Assembly (NCBI RefSeq): GCF_003967355.1
Contig: NZ_BIFH01000022.1
Location: 124,001-188,000 of the forward strand
Length of the DNA: 64,000 nucleotides
Direction: 5' to 3'
DNA from: Embleya hyalina
Lineage (GTDB): Bacteria; Actinomycetota; Actinomycetes; Streptomycetales; Streptomycetaceae
Of the stretch, positions 17,859-27,928 are shown in pieces. The notes below the pieces were generated by a model that saw only the letters and a program-made list of their open reading frames with translations, was not told the origin of the DNA and did no database searches. Positions within the stretch are counted from its first letter, which is position 1; every line of letters begins with the position of its first letter. Position numbers and translations under genes: made by a program.

Positions 17859-20161
17859 CTCCGCCTCCCGTCCCTCGCCCGCAGCGTCGCCCACACCCCG
17901 CCGGGGCGCAGTCGTCGCCATACCCGCACCCGCCGTCGGGGGAGTCCGTCCGCGTGGCGCAACGCCGCCTCGACCGCCGTGCAACGAAGCCAGGCGGCAT
18001 CCGCGTCGGCCGCTTCGACGGGCCGGCCGGCGTAGACCGACTCGTTGACCAACAGGCCGAGTTCGGACAACCCACTGCCACCCGGTTCGGGCAGGCGGGC
18101 TACGCCGTACGCGACCACCTCGCTCACGGTCCGCGTCGCGTCCGCCGACATCCCCGCATGGACGAGTCGATCCCCGACCTGCTCCCAGGCGCCGATCACC
18201 CGATCGTGGGGATCGCGTCGGCCGCGACGTCGACGACGCGTAAGCCGCGGCGCGGCCGCCGCCATCAGTACGTGTGCCACGAGCAGCGTGCCCAGGAGCA
18301 CCGCCGCCATCGACCACAGGGGCGGTCGCCAGGGGCGGTGCGCCCGCGACGTCGGCCCGTCGTGGCCGGCGGGGGGACGCGGTTCGGCGGCGATCCGGGC
18401 GTCCTTCTCGCGACGCGACGCCTCCTTCGGGGCCGCTTGCTCCGGTGCCTGCTCCGGCTCGCCCGCCCGGGAAATCGGCGACGCCGCGGGCGAGTCGGCC
18501 GTCGGCCCGGGGGTCGGCGCGAACGGCACCCAGCCCACGTCGGCGAACTCGATCTCCGGCCAGGCGATCACGTCACCGCTGCGCACCTGGACCGAGCCGT
18601 CGCCGCGATCGTCGCCGCGCGTGAAGCCGACCACCACGCGGGACGGCAGGTTGAGGGTGCGCGCCATCACCGCGAACGCGGCGGCGAATTGTTCCGATGT
18701 GCCGGCCCTGGACGTCTCCAGGAAGAACCGGAGGTTGCGGTACGAGTGGCCGGGCACGGCCCCCCGGTCGTACGTGTAGGTGCCGCGCAGCCAATCGGCC
18801 AGGCGCAGTGCCTGCTGGTACGGGAAGGTGCTGCCCCGCGTGGCGATCATGGCCTGTTCGCGGAAGAAGTCAGTGGGGGAGTCGTCGGCGTCGCCGAGCC
18901 GCGGCGTCGGCAGCGACGTCGCCCCGGGGTCGTCGGCCGCCTGGAGGTATTGCAGCCGGTCCGGATCGTGGTGGGGAATCCGGGATTCGACCTCGTAGCG
19001 CAGACCGGGGCGCAGCCCCGAGCCGGTGGCCGGTACGCCGCCGGCCGGTTCGATCAGCAGTTCCACACCGGGCGCGTCCACGCGTACCGGTCGATCGGCT
19101 TCCGGCAGCCAGATGCCGTCCAGTTCCTGAATGGTCACCCCGTACACGGCGCGTGTGCTCGATTCCGGCGCGAGGCCGCTTTGTCGCGGGATTCGTCCGG
19201 TGGTCGGCCGCAGACCGGCCGGCGGCAGCCAGCTGACCCCGTCGTAGTCGTCGAGCACGGCCAGCCGCCAGCAGCCTTCGCCGCCGGAGGGCGGTTCGGT
19301 GTCCTTCCCCCGTACGGTGAACAGCGCGACGTCCGGTTCCTGCAACCACGCGGAGACGCGATCGAGCGGGTTGACCGCGTGCAGCGGTGCGCCCGGTGGC
19401 GGGGTCACCTTCTCGTGCAGATCGGGAGGTTGCCGGGCGTTGGCCCGATGCAGCAGCGGGCCCAGTACTCCGGTGAGCACGACGATCGTCGCCACCAGCG
19501 GAACGCCGACGGCGGTCGTGCGCACCGATGTTCGCGTGACGGGGGCGCGCACGAGCAGCAGCAGACCGAGGGAGGCGATCAGCGCGGGCACGATCATCGT
19601 GTTGCTTCCGGGTCCTCCCACGCCGAGCGTGACGGGAACCGCCAGGGCGAGCGCGGCCGGGATGGCGGGCACGAGCAACGTGCGGGTGCGCAGCGCGAGT
19701 TCGGTCCCGGTGAACGCGGCGAACCACACACACGCGGCGACCAGGACCAGGGTGTTCGGGCGTGCGGGCGCGGGTGGCACCGTGGTCAGGATCGTGCGCG
19801 GCGCGTCGATCAGGTCGGTGCTCATGCGCCGGATCAGGTCCGGGGTGGGCAGGACGCGGGCCGCCGCGCGGTCGCGGTACAGGGTGGCGGACATGGCGAA
19901 CGTCCACGCGAGGAGGGTGGCGACCAGCGACGGCCACAAGGGTTTGCCGGTCTCGCGCGCGGGCTTCGACGGGTGTGCCCAGGCGGGGTCGGGCCGCGGG
20001 GCTCCCGAGGACACGAGCGCCACCACCGTGGGTGCGAGAGCACACAGCACGGTGACGCCCAGGACCTCCCGGACGCCCAGGACACGATGGAACGCGAGCC
20101 CGACGCAGGTCGCGAGCATCAGCACCGGGAGCAGGGTCGCGCGTCGGCGTGCCGCGGTCAC
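17855..20161 (-). CDS. TgpA-like transglutaminase-fold membrane protein, likely inactive
   Basis: 768 aa. The N-terminal 220 residues hold about six membrane segments (DUF3488/TgpA type). A large extracytoplasmic region follows, containing a transglutaminase-like core, then one more membrane segment (WSMAAVLLGTLLVAHVLMAA) and a DUF4129-like tail. In the core the usual Cys is Ser (RAGTSEQFAAAFAVMAR) and the usual DAHAWPE is GDVIAWPE, so the Cys-His pair is missing while the fold motifs GWVPFAPTPG remain. GTG start overlaps the DUF58 stop by four bases. It probably acts as a binding or scaffold protein at the cell surface rather than an enzyme. Confidence 0.85.
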   Translation of the reverse strand: MTAARRRATLLPVLMLATCVGLAFHRVLGVREVLGVTVLCALAPTVVALVSSGAPRPDPAWAHPSKPARETGKPLWPSLVATLLAWTFAMSATLYRDRAAARVLPTPDLIRRMSTDLIDAPRTILTTVPPAPARPNTLVLVAACVWFAAFTGTELALRTRTLLVPAIPAALALAVPVTLGVGGPGSNTMIVPALIASLGLLLLVRAPVTRTSVRTTAVGVPLVATIVVLTGVLGPLLHRANARQPPDLHEKVTPPPGAPLHAVNPLDRVSAWLQEPDVALFTVRGKDTEPPSGGEGCWRLAVLDDYDGVSWLPPAGLRPTTGRIPRQSGLAPESSTRAVYGVTIQELDGIWLPEADRPVRVDAPGVELLIEPAGGVPATGSGLRPGLRYEVESRIPHHDPDRLQYLQAADDPGATSLPTPRLGDADDSPTDFFREQAMIATRGSTFPYQQALRLADWLRGTYTYDRGAVPGHSYRNLRFFLETSRAGTSEQFAAAFAVMARTLNLPSRVVVGFTRGDDRGDGSVQVRSGDVIAWPEIEFADVGWVPFAPTPGPTADSPAASPISRAGEPEQAPEQAAPKEASRREKDARIAAEPRPPAGHDGPTSRAHRPWRPPLWSMAAVLLGTLLVAHVLMAAAAPRLTRRRRRGRRDPHDRVIGAWEQVGDRLVHAGMSADATRTVSEVVAYGVARLPEPGGSGLSELGLLVNESVYAGRPVEAADADAAWLRCTAVEAALRHADGLPRRRVRVWRRLRPGGVWATLRARDGRRR

Positions 20162-21327
20162 CTTTGGGCCTCCGCCCGCCAGGCCACGCCCAGTTCGTCC
20201 AGTCCGGTGACGTCCATCCCGACCACACCGGGCGGCAGCGCGCTCGGCGCGGGGTGCCGGTGGTGGGCCGGGGCGATCCGTATCACGACCACTCGGTCGT
20301 AGCGGCGCCCGAGGCGTCCCAGCCTGTTCGGGCCGATCGTGGCGGTGGTGCCGGTGACCACGACCAGGGTGTCCGTGGGCCGCAGGCGTTCCAGGGCGTC
20401 GAGGGCGGCGGCGAGGGTGTGTCCCGGGTCGGTCTCCACCAGGGCCAAAAGGTCCAGGATGCGGCCGGCGTCCGGGCCTCGTCCCCGGTCGTCGTCCAGG
20501 GGGCCGGCGCCGGTGAGGAAGCGCAGGGGGAAGTGGTGCCGGGCGACCGCGCAGGCCACCGACGCGGCGGCGTCCACGGCGACCTCGAACACCGGGGGGC
20601 CGCCGCGGTCTTCGTAGGCGGAGGGGTCGGTGTCGAGGACGACGGTGGTGACCGGCAGGCTCACGTCCACCATGCGGCGCACCATCATGCTCCCCATCCG
20701 CGCGGTGGACTTCCAATGCACGCGGCGCAGGTCGTCGCCGAGGACGTACTCGCGCAGCGAGTGGAACGTCAGGGTGCCGTCCTGGGCGGTGTCCGAGGTC
20801 GGACCCTCCAGGTGGTGGGTTCGTCCGGCGGGCAGCACCGGCAGTGGGACGGTCCGGGGGCGGACCAACAGGGTCTCGATGTCGCCGTGGACGCGTGCGT
20901 GCCGACCGAGGCCGAGCGGGTCGCCGCGAATCAGGTGCATCGGGCCCACGGGCACCCGGCCGCGCCGGTGCGAGGGCAGGGGGTAGCGGGCGCGTACCTG
21001 TCCGCCCGGCGGCACCGGCGGCAGGGCGACGGGGTAGACCGGTTCTCCCGCGACGAAGTCCTCGGCACGCAGTCCGCGGACGGTGCGGGTGCCCGTGTTG
21101 GACAGCACCACCACGCCCTCGGTTGGGTCGCCGCGGGCCACCTTGGCGGGTACCACCTCGCGTCGGGCCCGGATCGACTGTCGCGGATAGGCCCAGGCGG
21201 CGGCGAGCACGACCGCGAGCAGGCAGGCGGCACCCAGGTCGACGGCCTCGGGGTAGCCCAGTCCCCAGCCCAGGCCGCTCAGGAGCACCCCGGTGCCCAG
21301 CACGGCGTGTCCGCCGGGTGAGAGCAT
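20158..21327 (-). CDS. DUF58 domain protein
   Basis: 389 aa. Two hydrophobic segments lie near the N-terminus (GTGVLLSGLGWGLGYP and LGAACLLAVVLAAAWAYP). The DUF58 signature is in the middle: LREYVLGDDLRRVHWKSTAR. A von Willebrand A-like domain follows, with VVLDTDPSAYED. DUF58 proteins are regularly encoded with MoxR ATPases and transglutaminase-like proteins, probably as substrate or partner of the ATPase. Start ATG overlaps the MoxR stop (TGATG) and its stop overlaps the next GTG. Confidence 0.9.
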   Translation of the reverse strand: MLSPGGHAVLGTGVLLSGLGWGLGYPEAVDLGAACLLAVVLAAAWAYPRQSIRARREVVPAKVARGDPTEGVVVLSNTGTRTVRGLRAEDFVAGEPVYPVALPPVPPGGQVRARYPLPSHRRGRVPVGPMHLIRGDPLGLGRHARVHGDIETLLVRPRTVPLPVLPAGRTHHLEGPTSDTAQDGTLTFHSLREYVLGDDLRRVHWKSTARMGSMMVRRMVDVSLPVTTVVLDTDPSAYEDRGGPPVFEVAVDAAASVACAVARHHFPLRFLTGAGPLDDDRGRGPDAGRILDLLALVETDPGHTLAAALDALERLRPTDTLVVVTGTTATIGPNRLGRLGRRYDRVVVIRIAPAHHRHPAPSALPPGVVGMDVTGLDELGVAWRAEAQR

Positions 21328-22340
21328 CAGGTGTGGTTCCGGTTCGGGGCGGGCCGGGGGACGGGCACTCGGGCGAGTACGTCCGCCAGGACGTCGGCGG
21401 CGGTGACTCCGGCCAGCTCGGCGTCCGGTGTCAGCAGCAGCCGGTGGGTGAGGATCGGCGCGGCCAGTGCCTTGACGTCCTCGGGCAGTACGTGCCCTCG
21501 ACCCAGGGACGCGGCGCGGACCCGGGCCGCGCGCACCAGCGCGACACTGCCGCGTGGCCCGGCGCCCAGTCGGGTGTGCTCGGACTCGCGGGTGAGTCGG
21601 GCGAGATCGACCGCGTAGTCCACCACCGGCGCGATCGCGGCGACCCGGTGGCGGGCGAGCGCGGTGAACTCCTCCACGTGGCGGGCCGTCGCGATGACGG
21701 GAAGGGTCTCCACCGAGGGCGCGCCGCCCATGCCGGAGGCCACCGCGACCTCTGAGGCACGGTCGGGGTATCCGAGCGAGACGCGCATCAGGAAGCGGTC
21801 GAGTTGGGCCTCGGGCAGGGGATAGGTCCCCGACATGTCGACGGGGTTCTGCGTGGCTACCACCATGAAGGGGCGGGGTACGGCGTGCGGGACGCCGTCG
21901 ACGGTGACCCGGCCCTCCTCCATCACCTCCAGCATCGCCGACTGGGTCTTGGGGGAGGCGCGATTGATCTCGTCGCCGATGACGATGTGCGCGAAGACCG
22001 GGCCGGGCAGGAATTCGAAGGTGCCGCTGGTCTGGCGGTACATCGAGACGCCGGTGATGTCCGAGGGCAGCAGGTCGGGGGTGAACTGCACGCGCTGCCA
22101 TGATGCGTCCAGCGACGCCGCCAGTGCCCTGGCCAGGGTCGTCTTGCCGGTCCCGGGCACATCCTCCACCAGCAGGTGTCCGCCCGAGAGCAGGCAGATC
22201 AGGGTCAGGTCGATGGCTTCGCGCTTGCCGACGAGCACGCGCGCGATGTTGTCGCCGAGGGCGCGAAAGCACTCCCGGAACAGTCGCAACGTCTCCTCGA
22301 CGGACGCCTCGCCGTGCGTCGGGTTCGCGGTAGTGCTCAC
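21327..22340 (-). CDS. MoxR-type AAA+ ATPase
   Basis: 337 aa AAA+ ATPase. Walker A is EDVPGTGKTT, Walker B HIVIGDEINRASP, and the conserved VVATQNPVDMSGTYPLPEAQLDRF stretch carries sensor 1 and the arginine finger region. A helical lid follows. MoxR proteins act as chaperone-like remodelers for VWA-domain partners. The GTG at 22340 has GGAG five bases upstream. It is the first gene of a four-gene operon in which every junction overlaps by one to four bases, which implies fixed stoichiometry. Confidence 0.92.
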   Translation of the reverse strand: MSTTANPTHGEASVEETLRLFRECFRALGDNIARVLVGKREAIDLTLICLLSGGHLLVEDVPGTGKTTLARALAASLDASWQRVQFTPDLLPSDITGVSMYRQTSGTFEFLPGPVFAHIVIGDEINRASPKTQSAMLEVMEEGRVTVDGVPHAVPRPFMVVATQNPVDMSGTYPLPEAQLDRFLMRVSLGYPDRASEVAVASGMGGAPSVETLPVIATARHVEEFTALARHRVAAIAPVVDYAVDLARLTRESEHTRLGAGPRGSVALVRAARVRAASLGRGHVLPEDVKALAAPILTHRLLLTPDAELAGVTAADVLADVLARVPVPRPAPNRNHT

Positions 22341-22579
22341 GGTGCTCCAGATCGAATCGCGCCGCGGGCCGATCGGACGCCGCGTCGTTCGCGCCGCGGT
22401 CGGCCGTCGTCGACGTGTGCGGCGGGGCCGGCCGAGGGCTCGCTGTCCGCGACCACGGCGAGCGCGATGCCGACGGGTGGTCTCGACACGGTGTGCGCGT
22501 CCGTGGCTCGCGGGCCCATAGTGGGGGAGGCGACCGCCGGGGCCCTAGGAAAAATCCGCCACTCGCTCCCGTGGCGCCG

Positions 22580-23011
22580 TCAATGGTCCCGGCCGCACCG
22601 GAGCCGGCCCGACGTGTGCGCTCCGACGCGTTCCGCACGCAGTGCCGCAGCCACCAGGTCCATCAGCTCCCGCTGCAGCCGCTCGGGCTCGCTGTTTGCG
22701 AAATGCGGGTGCAGGACCGGTGGGATGGCTTCGTCGGGATCCGCGAGGTGCCGGAACAGGCCGGGCAGTCGCACGCCGACGAGGTGCTTGCTCTCGTCCA
22801 TGAGGACGCGCAGCCCGCTCTCCCGGCGCAGCGCCCGATGCTCCGCGGCGGCCAAGGCGTCGACGACGCGGGCGTGTTCGGCCGCGTCGATCCGCCGCGC
22901 GCTCTCCGCGCGCAGGGCTCGTCGGCGGGCCCGTAGGGCGCAGGGCACGGTGATCGCGGCGGTGGCGCTGCCGAGGCACAGCAGGGTCAGCAGGGCCGTG
23001 GGTACGAGCAT
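22580..23011 (-). CDS. small membrane-anchored hypothetical protein
   Basis: 143 aa. An N-terminal hydrophobic helix (PTALLTLLCLGSATAAITV) is followed by an Arg/Ala/Glu-rich helical stretch likely to form a coiled coil, then a conserved-looking end with ERLQRELMDLVAAALRAE. It begins 31 bases after the PLP decarboxylase gene in the same direction and is probably cotranscribed with it. I do not recognise the family. Confidence 0.6.
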   Translation of the reverse strand: MLVPTALLTLLCLGSATAAITVPCALRARRRALRAESARRIDAAEHARVVDALAAAEHRALRRESGLRVLMDESKHLVGVRLPGLFRHLADPDEAIPPVLHPHFANSEPERLQRELMDLVAAALRAERVGAHTSGRLRCGRDH

Positions 23012-23042
23012 GATGAGGGTCCCGGTGGTGAGGGTGCGTGGA

Positions 23043-24413
23043 TCAACCGGCGGGTTCGGATTCTTCCGGCGCCGGGTCGAGGAGGCCCACGAGGGAATCG
23101 CCGTGTTCGTCGCCGCCTTCCTGGACCAGTTCTCCGATGCTCTGGGCGTCTCGGATCGGCGCGAACCGTACCCGGTCGTCCTCGCCCACCCGATAGCCGT
23201 AGACCGCCGGTCGCGGCAGGGAGTTGTACGCGAAGTGGGTGGAGAAGTAGTAGGCGCCGGTGTCGTGGAGGGCCACCACGTCGCCCGGTTCCAGGAGCGG
23301 CAACGGCCGTGCCACGGCGGTCAGATCGCCCGCGAAGCAGCAGGGGCCCGCGATGTCCTGGGGGACCGTGGGGCCTTCCTTGGGTCGGCCGTTCGCGTCG
23401 TGGGCGCCGACGCGCAGCGGCCAGGCGTTCGGCATGAACACGGTACGGGTGGCCACCTGGGCGCCGGCGTGGGTGATCGCGATCGGCCGTCCGCCCGACG
23501 TCTTGGTGTACTCCACCAGGCTCGCCACGGTGCCGCTCTTGGCCACCAGCGAGCGGCCGAACTCGGTGAGCAGCGTGTAGCGTCCGTCGAGGAGGCCGGG
23601 GACTCGCGCGCGCAGTACGTCGACGTAGTCCGCGTAGGTGGGTTTGACTTCGTCGTCGGCGAAGTTGACCGGCAGGCCCCCGCCGATGTCCAGGGAGCGT
23701 ACCTGGAAGCGCCCCAGGAGGGTGTTGATGTGCTCGGCGAGTTTGTAGGTGGCCTTGATGCCCGCCGCCATCAACTCCAGGGAACACCCCTGTGAGCCGA
23801 CGTGGGCGTGCAGTCGGCTCAACCAGGGCCGCTGGGCGAAGGCGGCGACGATCGCGTTGACCGCGCCGGGGTCGCCGAGCGCGATGCCGAACTTCGAGGT
23901 CTGGGTCGCGGTGCTCATCGCGCCGATGCTGCCGGTGCCGACCTGCGGGTTGACCCGCAATCCGATCGGGGCGCCGGTGCCGACGCCCTCGGACCTGAGC
24001 GCGTCGACCCGGGCCAACTCCTGGAAGTTGTCGAGGTTGATCGCGATACCTCGGGTGAGGGCGAAGCGCAGTTCCTCGACGGTCTTGGCGGGGTTGTCCA
24101 GGATCAGCCGCTCGGGTGGGAACCCCGCGGCGAGCGCCAGGTGCAGTTCGCCGGCGCTCGCCACCTCGCAGCCCATGCCCGCCTGTGCCATCAGTCGCAG
24201 GACCGGCACCAGAGCGCAGGCTTTCGCGGCGAACGTGTGCAGTACCGGGGCGGGTTCGAAGGCGGTGCGCAACTCGTCGACGGCCCGCAGGACGCCGTCG
24301 ACGTCGAGGAGGCCGATCACGGGCGCGTGTGCGCCCAGGAGACCGAAGCGCACGGCCTCGCCCAGGGCCACGTTCCTGGGAGTCGGTCGCACGCGGGTGG
24401 GAGCGGGAATCAT
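23043..24413 (-). CDS. fold-type III PLP decarboxylase (DAP/ornithine decarboxylase-like)
   Basis: 456 aa. The PLP lysine is in HTFAAKAC (family pattern YAxKAN), the barrel His-Gly region is HVGSQG, the phosphate-binding glycine loop is LDIGGGLPV, and the C-terminal active-site Cys/Asp motif is GPCCFAGD, with HDTGAYYFS binding the cofactor. This matches group IV decarboxylases such as diaminopimelate decarboxylase. Which amino acid it uses cannot be read from sequence. The ATG at 24413 is chosen with GAGG nine bases upstream; an ATG at 24458 is possible. A PucR-type regulator is encoded just upstream in the same direction, which suggests a catabolic or secondary role rather than core lysine synthesis. 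Confidence 0.85.
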   Translation of the reverse strand: MIPAPTRVRPTPRNVALGEAVRFGLLGAHAPVIGLLDVDGVLRAVDELRTAFEPAPVLHTFAAKACALVPVLRLMAQAGMGCEVASAGELHLALAAGFPPERLILDNPAKTVEELRFALTRGIAINLDNFQELARVDALRSEGVGTGAPIGLRVNPQVGTGSIGAMSTATQTSKFGIALGDPGAVNAIVAAFAQRPWLSRLHAHVGSQGCSLELMAAGIKATYKLAEHINTLLGRFQVRSLDIGGGLPVNFADDEVKPTYADYVDVLRARVPGLLDGRYTLLTEFGRSLVAKSGTVASLVEYTKTSGGRPIAITHAGAQVATRTVFMPNAWPLRVGAHDANGRPKEGPTVPQDIAGPCCFAGDLTAVARPLPLLEPGDVVALHDTGAYYFSTHFAYNSLPRPAVYGYRVGEDDRVRFAPIRDAQSIGELVQEGGDEHGDSLVGLLDPAPEESEPAG

Positions 24414-24644
24414 TGCCGTGCACCTCGAACCTGGGATCGGCGTGGGGAAAGTCGGCATCGGGAGCGGATCCGGGCACCCGTCGGCACGTCTGTGCGACGT
24501 GCCGACGGGGTTGATCGGCGGTCCCGTCCGCCGTGTCCTCCAGCTTCGGGGCGTGGACGTGCGACGTCATCACCCCGCGACACCAAAGCCGGCTGTGGGA
24601 TGTGCCGCCGCGCGCCACGAAACGATCTTGAGGGAGGGGAGGGA

Positions 24645-26363
24645 TCACGGGTGCCCGCGGATCAGACGCAGGCCCAACTCGGCCAACAGGCGCGTGCCCG
24701 GATCGGTCAGGTCCACCCCGAACAGCTCGTGCGCGCGCCGCAGTCGGTAGCGAAGCGTGTTCCGGGTGATGTGCAATCGCCGTGCCGCCCGTGCGGTGTC
24801 GCCGAACACCTCCAGGTAGGCCGACACCGTGGCGCCGTAGTGCGAGCCGTGTGCCCGGTCGTGGTCCAGCATCGTGTGGATCGGGCTCGTGGCGGCCTCC
24901 CACACCGGCTTCATCCGCTCCAACGCCTCCAGCAGCGTCGCCTCGACCACCACGTCGCCGGCCGACACGAACGCCGAGGTCGGCGGGGCCGCGCCGAGTG
25001 CGGCGCGCCGGCGCAGCACCCGCAACGCGGTTTCCGCGCCGAGTCGCGCGGCAGGCAGTTCCAGGAGGTTGCCCGCGACGGGGCCGACACCGGCGAACAC
25101 CACGCAGGTGGGGAACGAGGCGACGGTCGACAACAGTTGCTCCGCCCGGGCCGTCACGGGCTCGGTCCCGACCGGGGCCACCACGAACAGTCGGTGGCCG
25201 ACGCGGGTGGTGCAGACGCCGTGTGCCGAGGCCGTCGCCTGGAGCGCCAGGACGTCCAACAGTCGCTGCTCGGACGGGCTCGGCGGTCCGGGATCGACGG
25301 GGGACCGATCCGGGCGCGCGTCGGCCTCGGACGATCCGCGCTCGCGCACCTCGGCCACGGTCACCGAGTACGGCCGGTCCACGTCCAGTCCCAGGGTTCG
25401 GGCGGCTCCGGCCAACTCCGGCCGGCGGGCCGCGGTGCCCTCGTCGAGCAACACGCCGAGGGCCCGCTCGCGTCGGCGCTCGCGCGGCCGGCCCCGGGTG
25501 CGGTGGTGGACGAGATGGGGGGCCGCGGCCCGGGCGGCGAGCCGCAGCGCGCCGGCGGCGGCATCGGTGAGCGGTCGGCCGTCCGCGGCGACCCAGATCG
25601 AGCCCAGCACGTGGGCGCCGTCGCGCACCGCGATCACCAGGCGTTCGGCGTGGCGATCGTCGGCGGGCAGCCGTACCGCGTCGTCGCTCGCCCACAGGGT
25701 TCGGAAGAAGCCGCTCTGGCGCAACTCGGCCACCCGCCAGGCGGGTACCCGTTGCCCCAGGATGGTCAACCGGCGCAGCGGGTCCGGCTCGCGGTCCATG
25801 CGCGAGTAGGCCAGGACACGCGACTGCGGGTCCTCGATGGTGATCGCCCCGCCCACCATGTCGGCGACGACGTTCGCCAGACCCGGCAGATCGCCGATGG
25901 GCAATTCGTCCGCGGCGTCGGTCCCGCTGACGGAGGTGTACGTCAGGGAGGTCCGCAGCAGATCCAGGACCTGTGCCCAGTCCCAGTCCGGGCCCCGGGT
26001 GAGCACGACCGGCATCGGCGACTCGCCGACGGCCGCTTCGCGTTCGATCGCCGCGTGGAGCAGGGCGGGTATCGGCTCGGGCCCGCCGCGCACCACGACC
26101 GCGGCGGCGCCGGCCCGTCGGGCGGCGGCCAGGACGGTCGCGACGGCGGGTGACGTCGGATGCACCCCGATCGCGAGCAGGACCCGGTGTCGGCCCCGGC
26201 CGCCCCGTTCGCCGTGGTCGTCTTCGGGGGCGAACAGATCCACTCCGGTGACCGGCACCTCGATGCCCCCGGGTGCGTACACCACCTCCATCACCTCGTC
26301 GCCGACCAGCGCGAGCACCCCTGCGAGAGTGACGGTCGCGAGGGGGTGCGGCGTCTCTGGCAT
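24645..26363 (-). CDS. PucR-family transcriptional regulator
   Basis: 572 aa. The N-terminal part (LAGVLALVGDEVMEVVYAPGG) is a PucR purine-catabolism-type sensor domain. The middle is GGDEF-like (CdaR). The C-terminal helix-turn-helix is GDTARAARRLHITRNTLRYRLRRAHELFGVDL, the hallmark HTH_30 motif. ATG at 26363 has AAAGGA six bases upstream. Members usually activate genes for use of nitrogen compounds; the PLP decarboxylase downstream is the obvious candidate target. Confidence 0.9.
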   Translation of the reverse strand: MPETPHPLATVTLAGVLALVGDEVMEVVYAPGGIEVPVTGVDLFAPEDDHGERGGRGRHRVLLAIGVHPTSPAVATVLAAARRAGAAAVVVRGGPEPIPALLHAAIEREAAVGESPMPVVLTRGPDWDWAQVLDLLRTSLTYTSVSGTDAADELPIGDLPGLANVVADMVGGAITIEDPQSRVLAYSRMDREPDPLRRLTILGQRVPAWRVAELRQSGFFRTLWASDDAVRLPADDRHAERLVIAVRDGAHVLGSIWVAADGRPLTDAAAGALRLAARAAAPHLVHHRTRGRPRERRRERALGVLLDEGTAARRPELAGAARTLGLDVDRPYSVTVAEVRERGSSEADARPDRSPVDPGPPSPSEQRLLDVLALQATASAHGVCTTRVGHRLFVVAPVGTEPVTARAEQLLSTVASFPTCVVFAGVGPVAGNLLELPAARLGAETALRVLRRRAALGAAPPTSAFVSAGDVVVEATLLEALERMKPVWEAATSPIHTMLDHDRAHGSHYGATVSAYLEVFGDTARAARRLHITRNTLRYRLRRAHELFGVDLTDPGTRLLAELGLRLIRGHP

Positions 26364-26641
26364 GGTCGTCCTTTCGTCGACGGGTGAGGGCCGCCTCGGC
26401 GCTGTGCCCGTTCGTGTGCCGCGGATCGTCACGTGCCGACGGCCCTGTGTCGTGTCTGTCCAAGCCGTGTCGTCGGGCCGGACCGAATCATGGTGGGCAT
26501 CCCGATTCGGCGCCTGTCATGTGTCGGCGTATGTCCGATGGCGGCAGGGCGTCGGGTGGGATCCACGCCGGCGATCGCGCCGCCGCCTCGGATGGCCGTT
26601 CGCCTTCGCGAACGCCGCTGCCACAGTTCGGAGTAGTCACG

Positions 26642-27622
26642 GTGCACGCATTCGATGCCTCCGCCCCCCTGCCCACGCGCCTTCTGACGGATCCGGCGAT
26701 GATCGCGGCGTGCGCGGCACGTGACGTCGGGGCGGTGTTTCGGCTGGCGAAGACCGTGGGTCTGTACCACAGCAGAATCGCCAGGCTGTGCGAGATGACG
26801 CCCAGTCGTGTGGCGGACTACGTCGAGGGCAGGGTGTGCGCACAGCGGCATACGGTGCTGGAGCGGGTGGCGGACGGTCTGCGCATCCCCGGCGCCATGC
26901 TGGGTCTGGCGCCGCGCGACTGGGAGTCGGCGCGGTCGCGCGTGTCGTCCCAGGCCGGCGAGTACGGCACCGGCGAGGGCTCGTTGCCTGATCCGCGCCT
27001 GACACGGGGCCTGAATCCGCGCAGCCGGACGGTGCGACTGGGACTGTTCACCCAGGCCGTGATCGAGACGTCGCGCGCGGTCGACATCGACATCGACACG
27101 CGGGGCCGAGCCGTCGTACGCGTGCGGGAGAACGTTCACAACCTCGGTGCCCACCCGGTCACGCGCCTGCACCACGACTTCTGGTTCGAACGCACCGTCG
27201 GCCGCTTCGACGTGCGGCTGTCGCACGGGGTCGGTTCCGGTGACGGGCAGCGGCTGGAGCGACTGCATGACACGAGCACGCTGAGCAAGTTCGTCGTGTG
27301 TCTGCCCGAGCCGCTCACTCCCGGGGACACCGCCCGCATCGAATACGTGTGTACGGGTGGCGTGTTCGACGATCGACTCTTCTGGCGGCAGACCATCGCC
27401 CGTCCCACCGAACAACTGTGGCTGCGCGTGCGTCACCGAGGCCCGCAACGGATCGACGCGTGCACCGCGGTCCAGGAGCATCACGACGGCGGCGAGACAC
27501 CGGTGGGAACGAGGGTCGACCGTGCCCCGGGCGTGACGGAACTCAACGTGATCCGAAGCCACTTGATGCCGGGAGAGGCGCTCGTGCTGCGATGGCACCG
27601 GGACGAGCCCCCCGCGCGCTGA
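26642..27622 (+). CDS. helix-turn-helix protein with C-terminal beta-rich domain
   Basis: 326 aa. Residues about 25-80 form an HTH of the actinomycete 'RDVGAVFRLAKTVGLYHSRIARL' type, followed by VLERVADGLRIPGAMLGLAPR, the typical linker of these regulators. The C-terminal 200 residues are beta-rich (VVRVRENVHNLGAHPVTRLH, LWLRVRHRG) with no domain I can name. GTG start at 26642 has GGAG upstream. It is divergent from the PucR gene, with a 278-base shared region. Confidence 0.65.
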   Translation: MHAFDASAPLPTRLLTDPAMIAACAARDVGAVFRLAKTVGLYHSRIARLCEMTPSRVADYVEGRVCAQRHTVLERVADGLRIPGAMLGLAPRDWESARSRVSSQAGEYGTGEGSLPDPRLTRGLNPRSRTVRLGLFTQAVIETSRAVDIDIDTRGRAVVRVRENVHNLGAHPVTRLHHDFWFERTVGRFDVRLSHGVGSGDGQRLERLHDTSTLSKFVVCLPEPLTPGDTARIEYVCTGGVFDDRLFWRQTIARPTEQLWLRVRHRGPQRIDACTAVQEHHDGGETPVGTRVDRAPGVTELNVIRSHLMPGEALVLRWHRDEPPAR

Positions 27623-27928
27623 GCGGATGCGAACGGCGGGGCGGGGGTACGGTGCGCGCGAACCCCGCACAGGATCGTCGTATCGGGGCGCGGCCCGGGC
27701 GATGGACACCACGTCGCGATCATGGCCGCGACGGGATCCGACCCCCTTGGATAAACACGCCGCGTCCGTCGACCGGAATGGCGGCAGCGGAACCGGCGTC
27801 GCGCCTGTCGTGGCTCCCGTCGTGTTCCCTGTCGTGGATTTCCTTTCCGACGTCCATCCGGCCTCGCCAGGCTTTCGGCCCAGGCGGGGAGACGGCGATC
27901 CGCATGACGGACGGAAGGCGGGGCGGCG

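Noticed and set aside
17807-20302. 831-residue plus-strand open frame
   Set aside because: Antisense to the transglutaminase-like gene, which has membrane segments and family motifs.
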